Source of the DNA: Omphalotus guepiniiformis
Lineage: Eukaryota > Basidiomycota > Agaricomycetes > Agaricales > Omphalotaceae
Length of the DNA stretch: 64,000 nt
NCBI GenBank assembly: GCA_028554645.1
Contig: JAQOOI010000074.1
Span: 186,001-250,000, forward strand
Direction: 5' to 3'
Position 1 is the first letter of the stretch. Every line of letters begins with the position of its first letter. The position numbers were made by a program, and so were the translations under genes. The notes beneath the pieces are model-generated. The model saw only the letters and a list, made by a program, of their open reading frames with translations, had not been told where the DNA came from and searched no databases. This document shows positions 45,417-57,815 of this stretch, in pieces.

Positions 45417-48400
45417 ATGGCTTTCATCAGTGTAGCCAGTGTCGCGCTACTCTTCGTAGCTTCAGCTATTGCTCAGCCTTCACCGTCGGTTCAGAGGAGG
45501 ATATCCGCAGCTATAGCTGCTGCTGCGAATGAATCCAATCCAGATTACACAGCGTTCGTGAACCCGTTTATCGGAACAGGTGCGTCGTGTTTCAGTTTGT
45601 ACGATAGTTTGCTCAACTTTTCTCTTCAGATAACTTTGGGGATGTATGGTACGTAGTGGAGAACACTTTACCTCAGCAGTCATTGATCAGCATTCAGTCC
45701 TGGAGCCTCGGTACCGTTTGGAATGGTGCGTTACATCTTGAGAGATACGGTCTGAGCTGAACATTCTTCATTAGGTCAAATTCTCTACTGACCTTACTGG
45801 TTATGCACCTGCTGGTAAGCCTTCCTGTACTTACCACTGTTACGATACGAACACGCCTTCTCAAACGTTCACAGGTTATGTGACGGATCCAACGCAAACG
45901 ATTCGTGGTCTGAGTCCCCTTCACGATAGCGGGACCGGCTCCTCACTCGGTACCATTTGACTCCCTCAATTCAACGAATCCAATACTTACCGATCCCCTG
46001 AAATTTCAGGAACATATGGAAATTTCGAAATAATGCCCCTCCTGTGTCCCCACGGCTTCGATACTTGCACCACACGTCTCGCAGCTCGAGAAAGATTCCG
46101 TAAAAATAACACAGATGGTCTGCTGATTTTACTTTGCTTCATAAGTCTCTAAGTTTATTGAGTGCGTTCACGAATGACAGACGCGTCACCGGGATACTTT
46201 GCACAAACACTTGATAACGATATCAAGATGGAAGCTACGTCCACGAGAAGAGCTGGTTTGGAAAGGTTTACCTTCCCCAAGGGTTCAAAGCCGTACTTTG
46301 TCTTGGGTATATCATTCGTCCCTCTCTCCCCTTGACCTATCACGCTTAAAAATGGTTTAGATCTGGCCAACGATCTTCCTGCTTCATTTGCGGGAGGAAC
46401 GCTGAATATTGATCCTGAGCAAGGACGTATCACAATCGGAGGATTCTGGGGGTCAAGGTGCTATCTTCGAGTGCCTGAACATATGAGAACGATTACTCAA
46501 ACAAGCTGTGTAGTTTTGGCCCAGGTATATACAACTATGAAGCCTTTGCTTGTTATGACCTTCTCGATGGTGGAAATCAGACGCTTGACGAGTACGGAGT
46601 GTGGACAGGCGACGCGTGCGGTTTAACTATCCTCCTCTATCAGGATTTCAAGCTCATCAATTTTCATATAGTTTTGGTCTAGACGCCAAAGGTCTGGGGC
46701 AAACGCACCTCAACTTATCACGCAACCTCATTGGAGGTGTCTACGAGTCCGGAGCCCTCTTTTCATACCAAGGCACGCCCGAAACGATAAACATACGTGT
46801 CGGAGTCTCTTTCGTTTCTACAGACCAAGCTTGCGCCAACGCAGAGTCTGAGGTTGGCACGTCCTCGTTCGAAGATATCCTGGCACAAAGCAAAGCGCTA
46901 TGGAATGAGAAGTTGAGTAAAGTCGAGATAGATATCGGAAATACACCGGCGAATGTGACGGAGATGCTATATTCGTCGCTTTATCGCGCGTCTTTGACGC
47001 CCGTGGGTCATACTCTCCTGTTCTATTTTTGTAAGGGCTGAACATATTGTGTAGAATAACGCTACCGGCGAGACACAAGGTCCATTTGCGAATACGAGCT
47101 CGTTCTATTTTGATTCATTATATTGCAGGTATGCGCCTTTCACATACATTTGTTCCATGTATAGATTTTAACGACTTTATCTAGCTGGGACACCGTATGT
47201 TTGCTTAGTTACTCAAACAAAGCATGGTCGTGAAGACATCTCGTCTATTTTAATGTAGTTCCGGACATTCTATCCGCTTATGGCGCTTCATTCGCCGGTG
47301 GAGTTCGCACAGATCGTTGATAACTATATCGACGGCTGGCGTAAACTTGGCTGGATGCCTGAGTGCAGGTATGGGCTTTCGTGTATCGTATATATCATCG
47401 GAGTTCTTTTTAATTGTGATCATTTTTAGGGCTAATAACCTTCCTGGTTGGACTCAAGGAGGTACCTACCTACGACATTCACCGTGTTGTCTTTTACTGA
47501 CTACTCGACAATAGGTTCCAGCGGAGACAGCATCGTATCTCATTTCGCTATAACCTATCACAACGAAGCTTCTGATCTCGGAATTGATTTGGACGAATTG
47601 TACTCTGCTTTGCTTACGGATGGAGATCTCAATCCACCGGAGTGGAATACTTTGGGACGCCAGGTCAATGTATACAAGTGAGATACTCTCCTGTAGCGCA
47701 AGCAACTATACCGGGGCTAATGATTCCGTTGGTGGTTAGGCAATACGGATATGTACCCTTTGCTGTCTTGGACGTGTCCAGCACGGGTCGTCAGACTAGA
47801 GAAGGTAGTCGAACGCTTGAGGTCTGTTTCATTTGATGCCAGCCTTCATTAACGTTCATGTGCTGACATGCAACGGAAATAGTATGCGTTCGAAGATTTT
47901 GGTATCCGCCAAGTTGCACTTTTGCTTAACAAAACCGATGATGAAGAGAGGTATCTCAATCGATCGTTGGTAGGTTCATCTTCTGCATAGATTTCCGGTA
48001 TGACCTGACTGTTCATCGGCCCTACAGTGGTACCAAAACATTTGGGATAAATCTGTCGTCAGTGATGGATTTCATGGTATGCTGCATTCTGTCGTTCGTT
48101 GATAACCACTAATTCTACTCCTTCGATGTAGGATTCATGCAGAAACGTTTCTCCAATGGCACCTTTTCATTCCAAGACCCAGTTAATTGCTCTCCGAACG
48201 ATAATGACACGTCGAGAGACTGTTCCTTGCAATCAGACAACGTCAATGGATTTTATGAATCGTCGTCTTGGGAGTATAGCTGGTGCGTGCCAGCGTATTT
48301 GGCTGTCTTCTTTCGTATGAGTTCACGTCCTTTCACCTACTAGGTTTGCACCACACGACACCAATGGTCTTATCAAGTTGATGGGTGGAAATGTATGCTT

Positions 48401-49200
48401 CGATCCGTAAATGTGTTGGAACATCGTTTAAAGTTCTTTTGTTACTTAGAGCACCTTCGTCAAGCGTCTCGATCATTTCTTCGACGTACGTTTGCCATCA
48501 GAAAGGCTTTATTTTTGATGTTTAACTCACTCTATTGTTCATAGGCTGGATATTACCTTGCCGGCAACGAACCTTCGTTCCAGGTTTGTCCTACTCACGA
48601 ATCCCATAAACATCTCTTGACATAGTCCGTCATAGACACCCATTGGGTATCATTACGCCAACCAGCCCGCAAAGTCCATCCAACGTGTCCGCGAAATTGT
48701 TTTTGAAAACTTCGACATTAGTGAGTTTTATCACTAGTTGTATACACACTCCCCTTACAGCATGTACCTTCTCTTTTCCTACAGCTCCAGCTGGCCTACC
48801 AGGGAACGACGACCAAGCCGCCATGGCTACCCTTCTCAGTTTCCATCTCCTTGGTCTCTATCCAATCCCCTCCACTTCCCAATTCCTCATCCTCTCCCCC
48901 TTCACTCCCAAATACACAATTCACAATTCCTACCTCAACGTCTCGACTACAGTCACTACCCTCAACTTTGACCCTAAGTCTGTGCAGAAGAAAATACCCG
49001 CTGGCGCAGCTGCGTACGTGAAGAACGTGACGGTCAACGGCGTAGAGCTGGCGTCAAAGTGTCATTTCGATTTCTATGATGTGTTTAGGGTTGGTGGGGA
49101 GGTGGTTATTGAGTTGACGGCGGATGTGGATGAAGGGAATGATTGTGGAGTTGCGGTTCCAGAGAGTGTTTCTACGGGAGGATTTGCGAGTGTTCGGTGA
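45417..49200 (+). CDS. Glycoside hydrolase family 92 alpha-mannosidase, secreted
   Basis: GH92 enzymes are calcium-dependent exo-alpha-mannosidases (mostly alpha-1,2) that trim glycans. The start gives a signal peptide (MAFISVASVALLFVASAIAQ). The family opening follows across introns: DYTAFVNPFIGT + DNFGDV + CPGASVPFGMVKFSTDLTGYAPAGY and GLSPLHDSGTGSS. Later come GTYGNFEIMPLL, the large middle domain with YSSLYRASLTP and DTPFGPF-like segments, the region around NNLPGWTQGG, and near the end LPGNDDQAAMATLLSFHLLGLYPI. That last block includes the GNDD motif that carries the general base in the family. The end at 49200 follows the C-terminal beta domain. More than ten short introns interrupt the frame and I did not fix all of them. 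No breaking mutation was noticed. Confidence 0.9.
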
Positions 49201-49645
49201 TCATACAAGATATGTAGTAGAGCCGTGGGCCCGGGCTAGGAAGGGTTTTATCTACTTTGTAGTGGAGTGAAGATGCAGGAGAGGGTAAGAAAATGAGCAA
49301 CCAAGATAGCATTTTATGATAGTACAAATACTGTCGTATGTACATGAAATAAGCATTCAGAAGGAGAAAAAAGAATTCGGAAAGCGTCTCCGAGACCAAT
49401 CGTGCAATTTGCAATACAATAAGTAACAACATAGTAAAGTCATGAAAGAAACAAGAGATGAATAAGGATAAGAATGATTCCCAGAATCCTGATAGTACGT
49501 ATCCCTATGTGATAGGTCGTGATAGTAGCGTTTGTGGTAGATAGTCTGGAGCGTGTAAAGCAAAAACGTATGTTCAAATTCCAGTGTTGCCTGAAGCATG
49601 CGTGCACAGAGTTCGGGGTAGTCAATGTCAGTCGGAGAGGACGGA
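49201..49645. other. Convergent intergenic region
   Basis: 3' flanks of the GH92 gene (plus) and of the membrane/Smr-like gene (minus). AT-rich, with no gene recognised. Confidence 0.45.
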
Positions 49646-52251
49646 TCATGAAGGCGTTGAAGAAAACTTTGGCCTGTCAGGTAGCGTTATTCGTATATTT
49701 GATGGATTGAAGTCTTCCTCAGCAGTGATATTGACCCTATCCCACAAACATTCATGAGCGAACACATTTTTTACGAGTCAAGTCAGTGTCAAATCACTTA
49801 CTCTTTGAGACCTTTGATGATATTCGCCTTGGTTGTACGACCTTTATTTGTTTTAGCTACCCTGGCAGTCGCAATTTTGACTTCGAGTTCTGCAGCGTCT
49901 GACACTAAAAGTACAAATACACGATCCATGATTGCTTCAGTGGCAGGTTTGAGCGATAGAGTCGAAACATCGAGAGTGGTGTCCTTCTCCGTTTCCTCCG
50001 ATGCAGGCAAAAGAAAAATCAAATCAGCCAAGGGTAGCAGTACCAGAACCATCGAAAACATACATGTAGAATACCGCCTCAGATACTTCCTCTCCAACTT
50101 TGCAATCTTCTTCTCAACTTCCTCCGCTTCCTGCTTCTTCTTCTCAACAAGCTCAGCCCCTTCCGCTCCATCAAGCTGCGCCGAATCCTGTTGACGCTTG
50201 ATCTCAGCCAACTCTTTCCCGAGAGATTTGATATTCTCTAACAGCGAAAGAGCACCTTCGAGGCGCTTGGCGATTGGTGAGTCTTTGGCGTTGACATCTG
50301 ATTCCGTTTCAGATTCGAGGGCAGGTGCGGAATCTACATTCGTAGCGGTTGTCGTAGGATTGTTGTTGTTAGTATCGTCTTCATTAGCACCGTCTCCGGA
50401 TCCAGCGGTGTCTGTGGGGTTGGGTCCGGGTTCAGTAGGCGTGGCATCCGCAGTGGTAAATTTCGAGGCGTCAGCGTCAGCTTCAGCACCAGCAGTCGTA
50501 GATGCAGGCGCTGCAGATGGTGGAAGAGGAGCTCCTTCAGGATAAATTTGAGAGAAAGTAGGCGGAGGGGTACGGCTATCAATTCTATTTGCTGTACCAG
50601 CAGTAGACTTGTTGTCCAGATCAATAAGGGTATCTGTATTCGTTTGGGCAGTAGTCGCAGGCGTATCACCTTCGCCGCCAGCTGGAGGAGAGGGTGATTG
50701 AGAAGTAGCTGCAGGAGTGGACGTAGGAGCAGGAGGGCCTTCGAGATTCGTAGCTGCTGCTTTGTTCGCCTCATTGGACTTGAAGAACGAGTCTACAGCT
50801 GATATAGAGGATAGCACGGACTTGGCCTTCTCTTTTCCCTTTCCCTTCTTCTTGGCGACGAAATCATCCGCCCAAGGCGGCTCCGACATGGCTTTCTCTA
50901 CCTTCTTTGCCTTGACCACAGGCTCCGGCACAATTTGCTCTGTCTCTACTTTCGCTGTAGACTCCGGGGTGTCATTCCCGCCCTCATCCTTGGTCACAGG
51001 CTCCAACACGACTTTCCCTTTCTCAACCCTGACCGTACTAACCAGAGACTCTGACCACTTCGGTGGCACAGGTGGGGGAATGATGAGCGAATCCTTGTCG
51101 TTGTCGTCGTCCTTCTCAACCTTTTCCCAACTCTCATCGAGATTGTCCAGAGTATCATCGGGAATGTCAGGAACCTGATCTGGAGGTGGAAGTGGAGTTT
51201 TTGGAAGGGTGTCGTCGATGATAGGGATTTCCACAGAATCGGTAGGAAGCGGAAGAAATGTGGGGCGTAGAGTAGGAGTTGTGATGTCTACCTCTGAAAT
51301 ATCACGCAAAGTGCCTGCATCCGGTGTCTCTGTCGTAGTCGACGTGTCATCCGAATCCGATTCGGTCAAACGCAAGTCGGTTTCACGAGGGACGAACAAC
51401 GAGTATCTCGACCCTCGAGAAGTGCCCAAGACATCATTGTCAGTGGTGAGCCCCGACTCCGATTCAGTTTGAGTCTCGGTGGAGGGGATCCTTGGGCGAC
51501 CGGCCACAGAGTTGACATCTGTTTCTGTTTCGGAGTCTCGGGCAAAATGACCAGGGACACGTTTACGCAGCGCGATACCTGGCGTTGGTGGTGGTTGTGA
51601 CCTAGAAACGGCCGGGGGAGGAGCAGGAGTGGCAGCTCTAGCTATTCGACTGGTCGACGGCTCTGTTGGAGCAGCTGCTGTTGAAGCAAGCGTGGGTGTC
51701 GCTGCCGTGGTCGGAGTCGAGTTAGAAGTGGCTGCTGAGACGACAGAGGAAGTGCGGGAAGGAGAAAAACGGACAATGCGCTGCTTGTATAAGAAGGGAA
51801 TTGGCACGTCCACCTGTGGAATCGTCTGGAAAACCAAATACAGTTCTCTCCTCAACCGACTCCAAGCTCTTCTCATTCCAGTCTCCTTCCAAAGTGAAGG
51901 TGCAATGTCGGCCAGTATCATCCCCAGTCCTGTCCACAGCAGAACCAACAACATCCGAGCAACGCTTTCCGTTACCAGAAAATCAACAAACATCCGGACA
52001 CCGAACCCTACGTAGGGATCGAACGACCGGGGCATTTTTTGCAAGAAATGCAGCAACACGGTTCCTTCCCATAGCCCCACGAGAACTCCTGCTGTCTTGA
52101 GAGAATGTTGGCTAAAGAGGTCGACGACAAAACGTAGTCCTAGGCCGAAGCCAATAGCGTAGATACTGTCCATAAGGGCGGCTGTACGAGCATCAAGGCC
52201 TAAGGCGACTGATCGAGAGGAAAAGATGGTCGAGCCCACGATGCTGGTCAT
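49646..52251 (-). CDS. Membrane protein with long disordered middle and possible Smr-like C-terminus
   Basis: The start at 52251 (MTSIVGSTIFSSRSVALGLD) leads into hydrophobic segments (MDSIYAIGFGLGLRFVVDLF, TAGVLVGLWEGTVLLHFL, MLLVLLWTGLGMILADI) within the first 130 residues. About 500 residues rich in Ser/Thr/Pro/Glu with no fold then follow, and after them a charged coiled coil (KSLGKELAEIKRQ to VEKKIAKLERKYLR). The C-terminal part reads TLDVSTLSLKPATEAIMDRVFVLLV, VKIATARVAKTNKGRTTKANIIKGLKE. After a GTAAGT intron (acceptor GGATAG) it reads VNITAEEDFNPSNIRITLPDRPKF and stops at 49646. This ending faintly follows Smr domains (DLHGL, a GKG-hS segment, NPG-L-V-L), but DLHG and the Gly-rich loop are changed. 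The open stretch before it may hide one intron of length divisible by three. Confidence 0.65.
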
Positions 52252-52535
52252 TCCTGTTGCCGTCTTTGGGCGATATCGGGATATTTATCTTTGCGGAATT
52301 TGGAAAAACAATGATATCAAAACTCATGTTTTTTATGCTGTGAGAATTTTTTTGTCCTCAAGGCTTCTTCCATCTCCTTTTGGACACTAAATTGCGTAAC
52401 TACTACAAAGTCCTTCAAAAGTCTTTTTTCATCCATTCATGCCCTCAAGTCCTTTGCTTTGAACAGATAATGTCCGACACCCCACCTGCAAGAATAGATA
52501 TCGTCAAAAGAACAACCCTCAAAGGCACAAACGAC
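52252..52535. other. Short intergenic region
   Basis: Promoter of the membrane/Smr-like gene and 3' flank of the methyltransferase gene. No coding sequence recognised. Confidence 0.35.
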
Positions 52536-54223
52536 CTACTCTTGTCCTCCATTGAAGTTGAATAGCTCCGAGCATGCCATGTAAAACACCCGGAACCTAA
52601 CAACTTTCAGCTCTTTGGTATTCTCTTTCAAAACGAAGCTCTTTCACCTATAGAAAGCCTTAACAGCTTCAGTTGGATTCTTCCCTTTCTCTTTCGCGTC
52701 CTCACGGAGCTCTCGCAACCCGGCTGCAAGCGTTGTTGAATCAATTAATCCATCGGAGTGGCCTATTTTAATTCTTACCTTTTGCGTTCTGATCCTGAAG
52801 CCTCAACCACGCCTCGAGAGTCTTGGAGTAGTGTGTTCCAGAGAGATACCAGCTCCTCACAAGTGTCAGGTCCTCTTGGAAATATAGCTATTGGAGTTTT
52901 GCTTCTCAACACACTTTTCATAAGGCCAGAATCGAGAATCGAACTCACCAGCAAGTCATGTGAAGGCATGGTCCCACCCGAGAAGAAGTTCTTCGCCATC
53001 CAATTACTCTTATCTCCCCCTTCTGCCTCGTCATCTTCAAAATGATACGGAGTTGTCCTATGACAAAAGATATGGATGAAGAGCAGAGATTCTTCTTCGT
53101 CGTCTATACTTCTCCAGGAAGTGGGTTTGAGCCACGTCGAGACTTTCTTCAAGAGAATCTGGTAGTTCTTCATGTGTTCGAACATCTACATGTTACGGGG
53201 GTTAGGGACCGGATTCCGGTAAAGTCATTAGGTGATATACCTCGATGGAAAGGATACGGTCGAATCTACGTTGCATGCGCGTCAGCATAAAGAGTTCTCT
53301 ATCAACGTTCCAAGTTGTGCATACTTTTTATCCTCTGGGAAATCATGCGTATTCACATCAGCCGTGATAATCTAGTCGTTAGTCGTTCAAAAGTTAATGC
53401 GAGGCATATTTAGTATACTTGTTTGCCCACCTGAAGATTCGTCAATCCTCGCTTCTTGGCCATAGAATCTATATGCAGTTTTTGCGTAGTCGAGTTCGAT
53501 AGTCCAGTTATACGCGATTTAGGATATTTCTATGAGACGCCGGCGTCGCAATCAGTCTCGAGACTCGCAATCTAATAAACATCAACTTGCCTGAGCTAGG
53601 TACAGCGATAAACTTCCCCATCCTACGTAGAGCGTTGAATACATTAGGTTTGACACGAAGAAACGCCTGAAATAGCATAACATCCACATCCTAGATCCAA
53701 AACATCCAACCCATCTCTCAACTGAGCTTTCTCGCAATAACTCTCGATCATTAACACCTCCGCTTCTTCTAGCGTTTCCTTCCCGGTAGGAAACAAACAT
53801 GAAGAGTACTTTGCCCAGGGCCCCAGTGTTGACAGAATGAATTTTGTGGGGACCTGCGTACGCGTACGGTGACTTCACTTCACACTAAACGAGTACGAGT
53901 GGAGACGCGTACCTCATAGTGCTGCTCATTAGCCTTCTCCGGTACATCAGCGATACTCGTCCTCTTCTTCACACCCTCAATCCACTCCATCTTCGCAGCA
54001 TGATTAGCCTCGAAAGACCCTCGGTCAATCTCACGCAACCTTTGTGAGAGAAGAATCCGGATGGCTTGTCGGAGGATGAAATCTGGTACGACTCCCTACA
54101 TTACCAGTGAGCAACACACGGGTACACGGTTGTACGTTAGGTGAGGATGGAGGGGAGAAGATGGTGACGGACCCTATCTAACCACTCATAGCCAATTTCG
54201 AGAATCCAATCGGGGATAGCCAT
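52536..54223 (-). CDS. SAM-dependent methyltransferase of the CFA-synthase / coclaurine N-methyltransferase group
   Basis: The start MAIPDWILEIGYEWLDR leads to GVVPDFILRQAIRILLSQRL and KANEQHYEV. The SAM motif is LDVLDLGCG + WGSLSLYLAQ, followed by KYPKSRITGLSNSTTQK, ITADVNTHDF, FDRILSIEMFEHMKNYQ, LLKKVSTWLKP, FIHIFCHRTTPYHFE, NWMAKNFFSGGTMPSHDLL, LYFQEDLTLVRSWYLSGTHYSKT and LEAWLRLQDQNAK. It ends KAFYRFRVFYMACSELF with the stop at 52536-52538. This is complete for the family, whose members methylate lipid double bonds or amines. Substrate unknown. Two introns are unusual: one after LYLAQ uses a GC donor (CAG|GCAAGT). The one inside the SAM motif cannot be removed with GT-AG ends without a stop codon, and it is bounded by the repeat GGATG. 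Confidence 0.87.
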
Positions 54224-54855
54224 GGGACTTGGATGTACTCAGCGGAGCTATCGTACTTTGTGCACTTTTCTTGCTCTGCTTTCGTTTTCTTTGCCCTCGT
54301 CGACGTGGACTGAAGAGTGCACACGGTAACGGTGCGTATGTACGGTATACACGCTGTTGTCACGACCACGAGAAGACGATTGATATTGACGGAACAACGA
54401 TCCTCGGACTTGTCGTTACACTGGAGTTACAGAACAATGCGACAGAGAAAGCGTTGACGAACTTGGCTGTCTGTCACTAGCCAGTCTAACGTACTTACAT
54501 CGTACTTATATTCTCGCCATGAAAGGCTTAGACTTGTTTTTACTTATACGGCTTACACCGGGCAGTGATCCAGACCAGTAGCTGCACGTCACCCGTGCTT
54601 AATATCGGAGGTGCAAGAAGTTGCAAACTGCCTACAAGAAGTATAAAAAGACGTCTGCACGACAGCGAAGCTCTCCTCGCGGTCCAAATCGTGCGTGTCA
54701 AGATAATCGAGTCCGCCAAAGCTCCATTATCGTTTTCCCGGTGCAGATCGTCGGCCGACTGTCATGAACAACACCAAAGCACAACTCGGTTGGGGTGTCT
54801 ACCATGTCACACACGCCCAAATATGTCCAGGCGCAAACTACTGCTAACCTCGCAA
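54224..54855. other. Intergenic region upstream of the methyltransferase gene
   Basis: About 630 bases. Holds the methyltransferase promoter and the PAQR gene 3' flank. A plus-strand frame at 54565-54957 runs antisense into the last PAQR exon and has no motif, so I treat it as chance. Confidence 0.4.
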
Positions 54856-56875
54856 TTACGCCGAGCACTCAAACCCACTCTTGATAATCCGCATAGCAGT
54901 CTTATGCTGGCTAACAGCAAGAACAATGAAACAGTGCCAGATACAGTGAGACCCTAAACGTTCGACGATTCAGCAACTTCATCGGACATGACAGCAAAGC
55001 ACGTACCTCCACCAACGGCATCCAACTTCCGATTCCACCGCTCAGAAAGAAATCTCTCTGGTACATGTGTGGCGTAGAAGACTAGCCCGATAATGTAAGA
55101 AATTAGAGATGGTACGACAGGAGCTGCATAGCGTGACGTCTATGTGAGTTTTGCTTCAAATCAGGTCAGGAGTGGAGACACACATATGAACGCAAACATC
55201 TCTGTCGGGGAATGAAGTATGGCCAAGGCGGCCAGGGGTGCAATTGATGTGAATGCTAGTGACAGAAAGAAAGCAATACGCCACGACTACGAAAGCGATC
55301 AAATCAATGAAAAGTGCGATAGTTCAAGTACGGGGAGATACATACGCGATATTCAATCTCGTTAAACCACTTCATGAATGGACAAATGTTCCCTGCGAGA
55401 CCTGTTGCAAAGCATCCCGCAAGGAAAGCCGTCCTGAGGGTAGGATGGCATTGGAAACCATAATGTACGATAGTGCCGACACTGGCACTGATCAACCTAG
55501 TCGAAGGATTGTCATCATGCAGCTGGTTGAATTGCTGAAAGTTTTCCTACCACCCAATGCCGACATAGTCCACCCGTGCACAGAACTCCATGCTAGCAGA
55601 GTGCGCACACCCCGACATGGTATGCCATACAGCGCTGCTGAACAGACAGAGAAGAGCAAACATCATGAAGAGAGTTTCAGGAGTGTCTGCGAGGCCATCT
55701 GGATTAACGAAAGGGATAGAATTGATGGTCCACAGGAGACACGGGATTAAATGGGTATGTATGTTTACTGCAGCAAGCTCAGCGAGAGACAGGCTATACA
55801 ATAATTTACTCACAAAATTCGTTATGAAACGCGAACAACGACATGACAATTAGAGGCCATCGTTCTATGGGTATAAATCTAGACAGATCAATATATGCGC
55901 TATGAGATTGGAGAACCATGCCAACCTGTAGCCCTGTGTAACAAAAGGATTATGACGCCATTGCTGTGGCAAATCGGTATACTTGATCAGACGGACACCC
56001 TCGAATGACCGTTTGATAGCATGTGTCACTTCTCTAGCGGCTATGTCAAAAATATCATCCTCTGCGTCGGCATGGATAATATCAGAAACCAGTTCCGAGG
56101 ATAGCAGGGAATCGAGCAAGTCATAGAGCATTGAATGGGGGCCCGGGAGTCCTATAGGCAGTTCCATCCCTGAAAGATGCAACTGTAGCGATTTCAATCG
56201 AGCAGACAAGGTGGGAATGAAGTCCAGCGGCTGGTGGAAATCTATGTCATGAAATTTCGTACGGACATCATCCAGCCTCGAGGAAATGTATGCTGGCAAA
56301 TGAGATCTGACGTCCGGCATGCCCGGCAGGTGCGAGCGCATATCATGAATACTAGGTACATCCGGGAGGTCCGGAAGACACGAACGCATGTCGTCCATGC
56401 TGGGAACGTCAGGTAAATGAAAGCGCATTTCACTGATGCTGGGAACGTCCGGGAAATCTGGGAGGTGTGCTTTGAAATTCTCCATACTGATATCGGCGAG
56501 GTGAAATCCAGGAAGGTGGAGGTAAACATCATTTCGAAGAGATTCCAGCATTTCAACAGTCGTCATCGCCCACTGTCTCGTCTCCTCGATGGTCAATTCC
56601 CCTTTGCTCCTCCATGCTTCAATATCTGGAGAGTCTAGTAGAGATAGTCGTTTCTCTAAATCTTCCAGGTACGACAAGACAAGAAACCGAAGCGAAGCTA
56701 GTACTTGGGTTGGAGAAGAAGCTGTGGAAAGATCTAAAGCCTCTAAAGATGGTGGCAGGGGGCGACAGAACTGTATATGAGTTACTGGACGAGCAGAAGG
56801 AGTCGAGAGCCGCCTTGGAATACGGCGAAGGCGAAATTGTGTGGCAACATTTGTTTCGATTGCTGTTGCCGACAT
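54856..56875 (-). CDS. PAQR / hemolysin-III family seven-helix receptor with repeat N-terminus
   Basis: PAQR proteins (fungal Izh type) are seven-helix metalloenzyme-like membrane proteins tied to zinc and sphingolipid balance. The core starts after HNPFVTQGYR with FIPIERWPLIVMSLFAFHNEFLNIHTHLIP. Then come FALLCLFSSAVWHTMSGC (S-x3-H), VGIGWLISASVGTIVHYGF, AFLAGCFATGLAGN and, in the last exon, SHCIWHCFIVLAVS (H-x3-H). These supply the expected His ligands. Stop at 54856-54858. The N-terminal 317 residues are unusually long. Residues about 118-195 contain five imperfect repeats of the type LPDVPS-I/M-x-D/E-M-R-x-H, about 10-16 residues each. A possible amphipathic region follows at about 200-300. 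This N-terminal region is not part of the family core and its role is unknown. Confidence 0.88.
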
Positions 56876-57147
56876 TCCAGAAGATTAGAAGGGTTTGAAT
56901 AAAATAGAGAAAAAGGAATGTCGGGGTGCAAAGAGCTTCGAAGTCTTAAATAAATGGTACGCCGGACAACCGTCGCCACTCGCACGTGTCTCTGCTCCGA
57001 ACATGCTTCGCTTTGTCAGCATCCTAATAGTGGCCCCCCACTGGCGCTTACAGCTCAAATGACAAAACATGACTTGTTCTGTCCTATATAAATTTCACTG
57101 ATTCCTTCGTTGTATCCCAAAGCACTCACTCAAATAGCTTCTCAGTA
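56876..57147. promoter_or_regulatory. Divergent promoter between PAQR and peptidyl-tRNA hydrolase genes
   Basis: 272 bases between head-to-head start codons. A CCTATATAAATTTC stretch at about 57083-57096, some 60 bases before the plus-strand ATG, can serve as TATA for the hydrolase gene. Confidence 0.5.
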
Positions 57148-57815
57148 ATGGGGGCAGTTCCGCAACTTGTTGTGGCAGGACTTGGAAATCTCCCAATGCA
57201 TTCGACCCGTCACAGGTGAACTTTTTCGAGCACGTTTGTTCACATTCAAATAAAATACTCATCTCGGTTTAGTCTAGGTCAATATGTTATCGATGCGTTG
57301 GCTGCACGCTTGGGCATCAGAATGTCCTCGGAACGGAAAGGCATTACTGGTCGAGGACTGGTAACTGTTGGGGAAACACCTGTTTCTCTAGTCCTCTTCA
57401 AGTCAAGTGAGTAGTCATGCTCATGATCGCGTAAACTCTATCTGGGCTCAAGCGATAGATTATAGAGTCCTTCATGAACGTGTCCGGACCTTCCATAGCC
57501 GAGGTTTATCGAAGTACTGTTAAATCTCCAAGTGCTATGATTATCTTGCAAGACTCCATGTCGCACAGAGTGGAACAATTATCTGTCAAGCTCGGAGGTT
57601 CTGCGAACGGTCATAACGGAATAAAGAGCATCATGGCTGCTCTCGGGGGCGAACAAGGCTTCTACCGTTTCCGTTTAGGTATCGGCGAGCGAGGCACAAC
57701 TGACGCTGCTAACTACGTTATGGGCAAACTTTCCTCTCACGAGCGGCAGTTTTGGACTGAAGACGGACTCGACTTGGTTCTCAATGAGATCGAGAAAGTT
57801 GCGAGGAAAGCTTGA
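57148..57815 (+). CDS. PTH1: Peptidyl-tRNA hydrolase (Pth1 type)
   Basis: Releases peptides from stalled peptidyl-tRNA. In fungi this type is usually mitochondrial. Three exons (57148-57215, 57273-57406, 57466-57815) give 183 residues. The start MGAVPQLVVAGLGNLP continues with MHSTRHSLGQYVIDALAARLG, where TRH carries the catalytic His. Then come KSFMNVSGPSIAEVYR, MIILQDSM (catalytic-site Asp), KLGGSANGHNGIKSIMAALGG (Asn/His motif) and FYRFRLGIGERG. It ends in NEIEKVARKA. Length and motif order match bacterial-type Pth. No obvious cleavable mitochondrial presequence is seen at this start. Confidence 0.93.

Noticed and set aside
45391..45435. Upstream ATG before the GH92 start as a regulatory uORF
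   Set aside because: It lies only about 20 bases after the start of the TATA box, probably before or at the transcription start, so it may not be in the mRNA.
54565..54957. 130-residue plus-strand frame
   Set aside because: Runs antisense into the last PAQR exon, which has a conserved HCIWH motif, and shows no domain, signal peptide or splice context.
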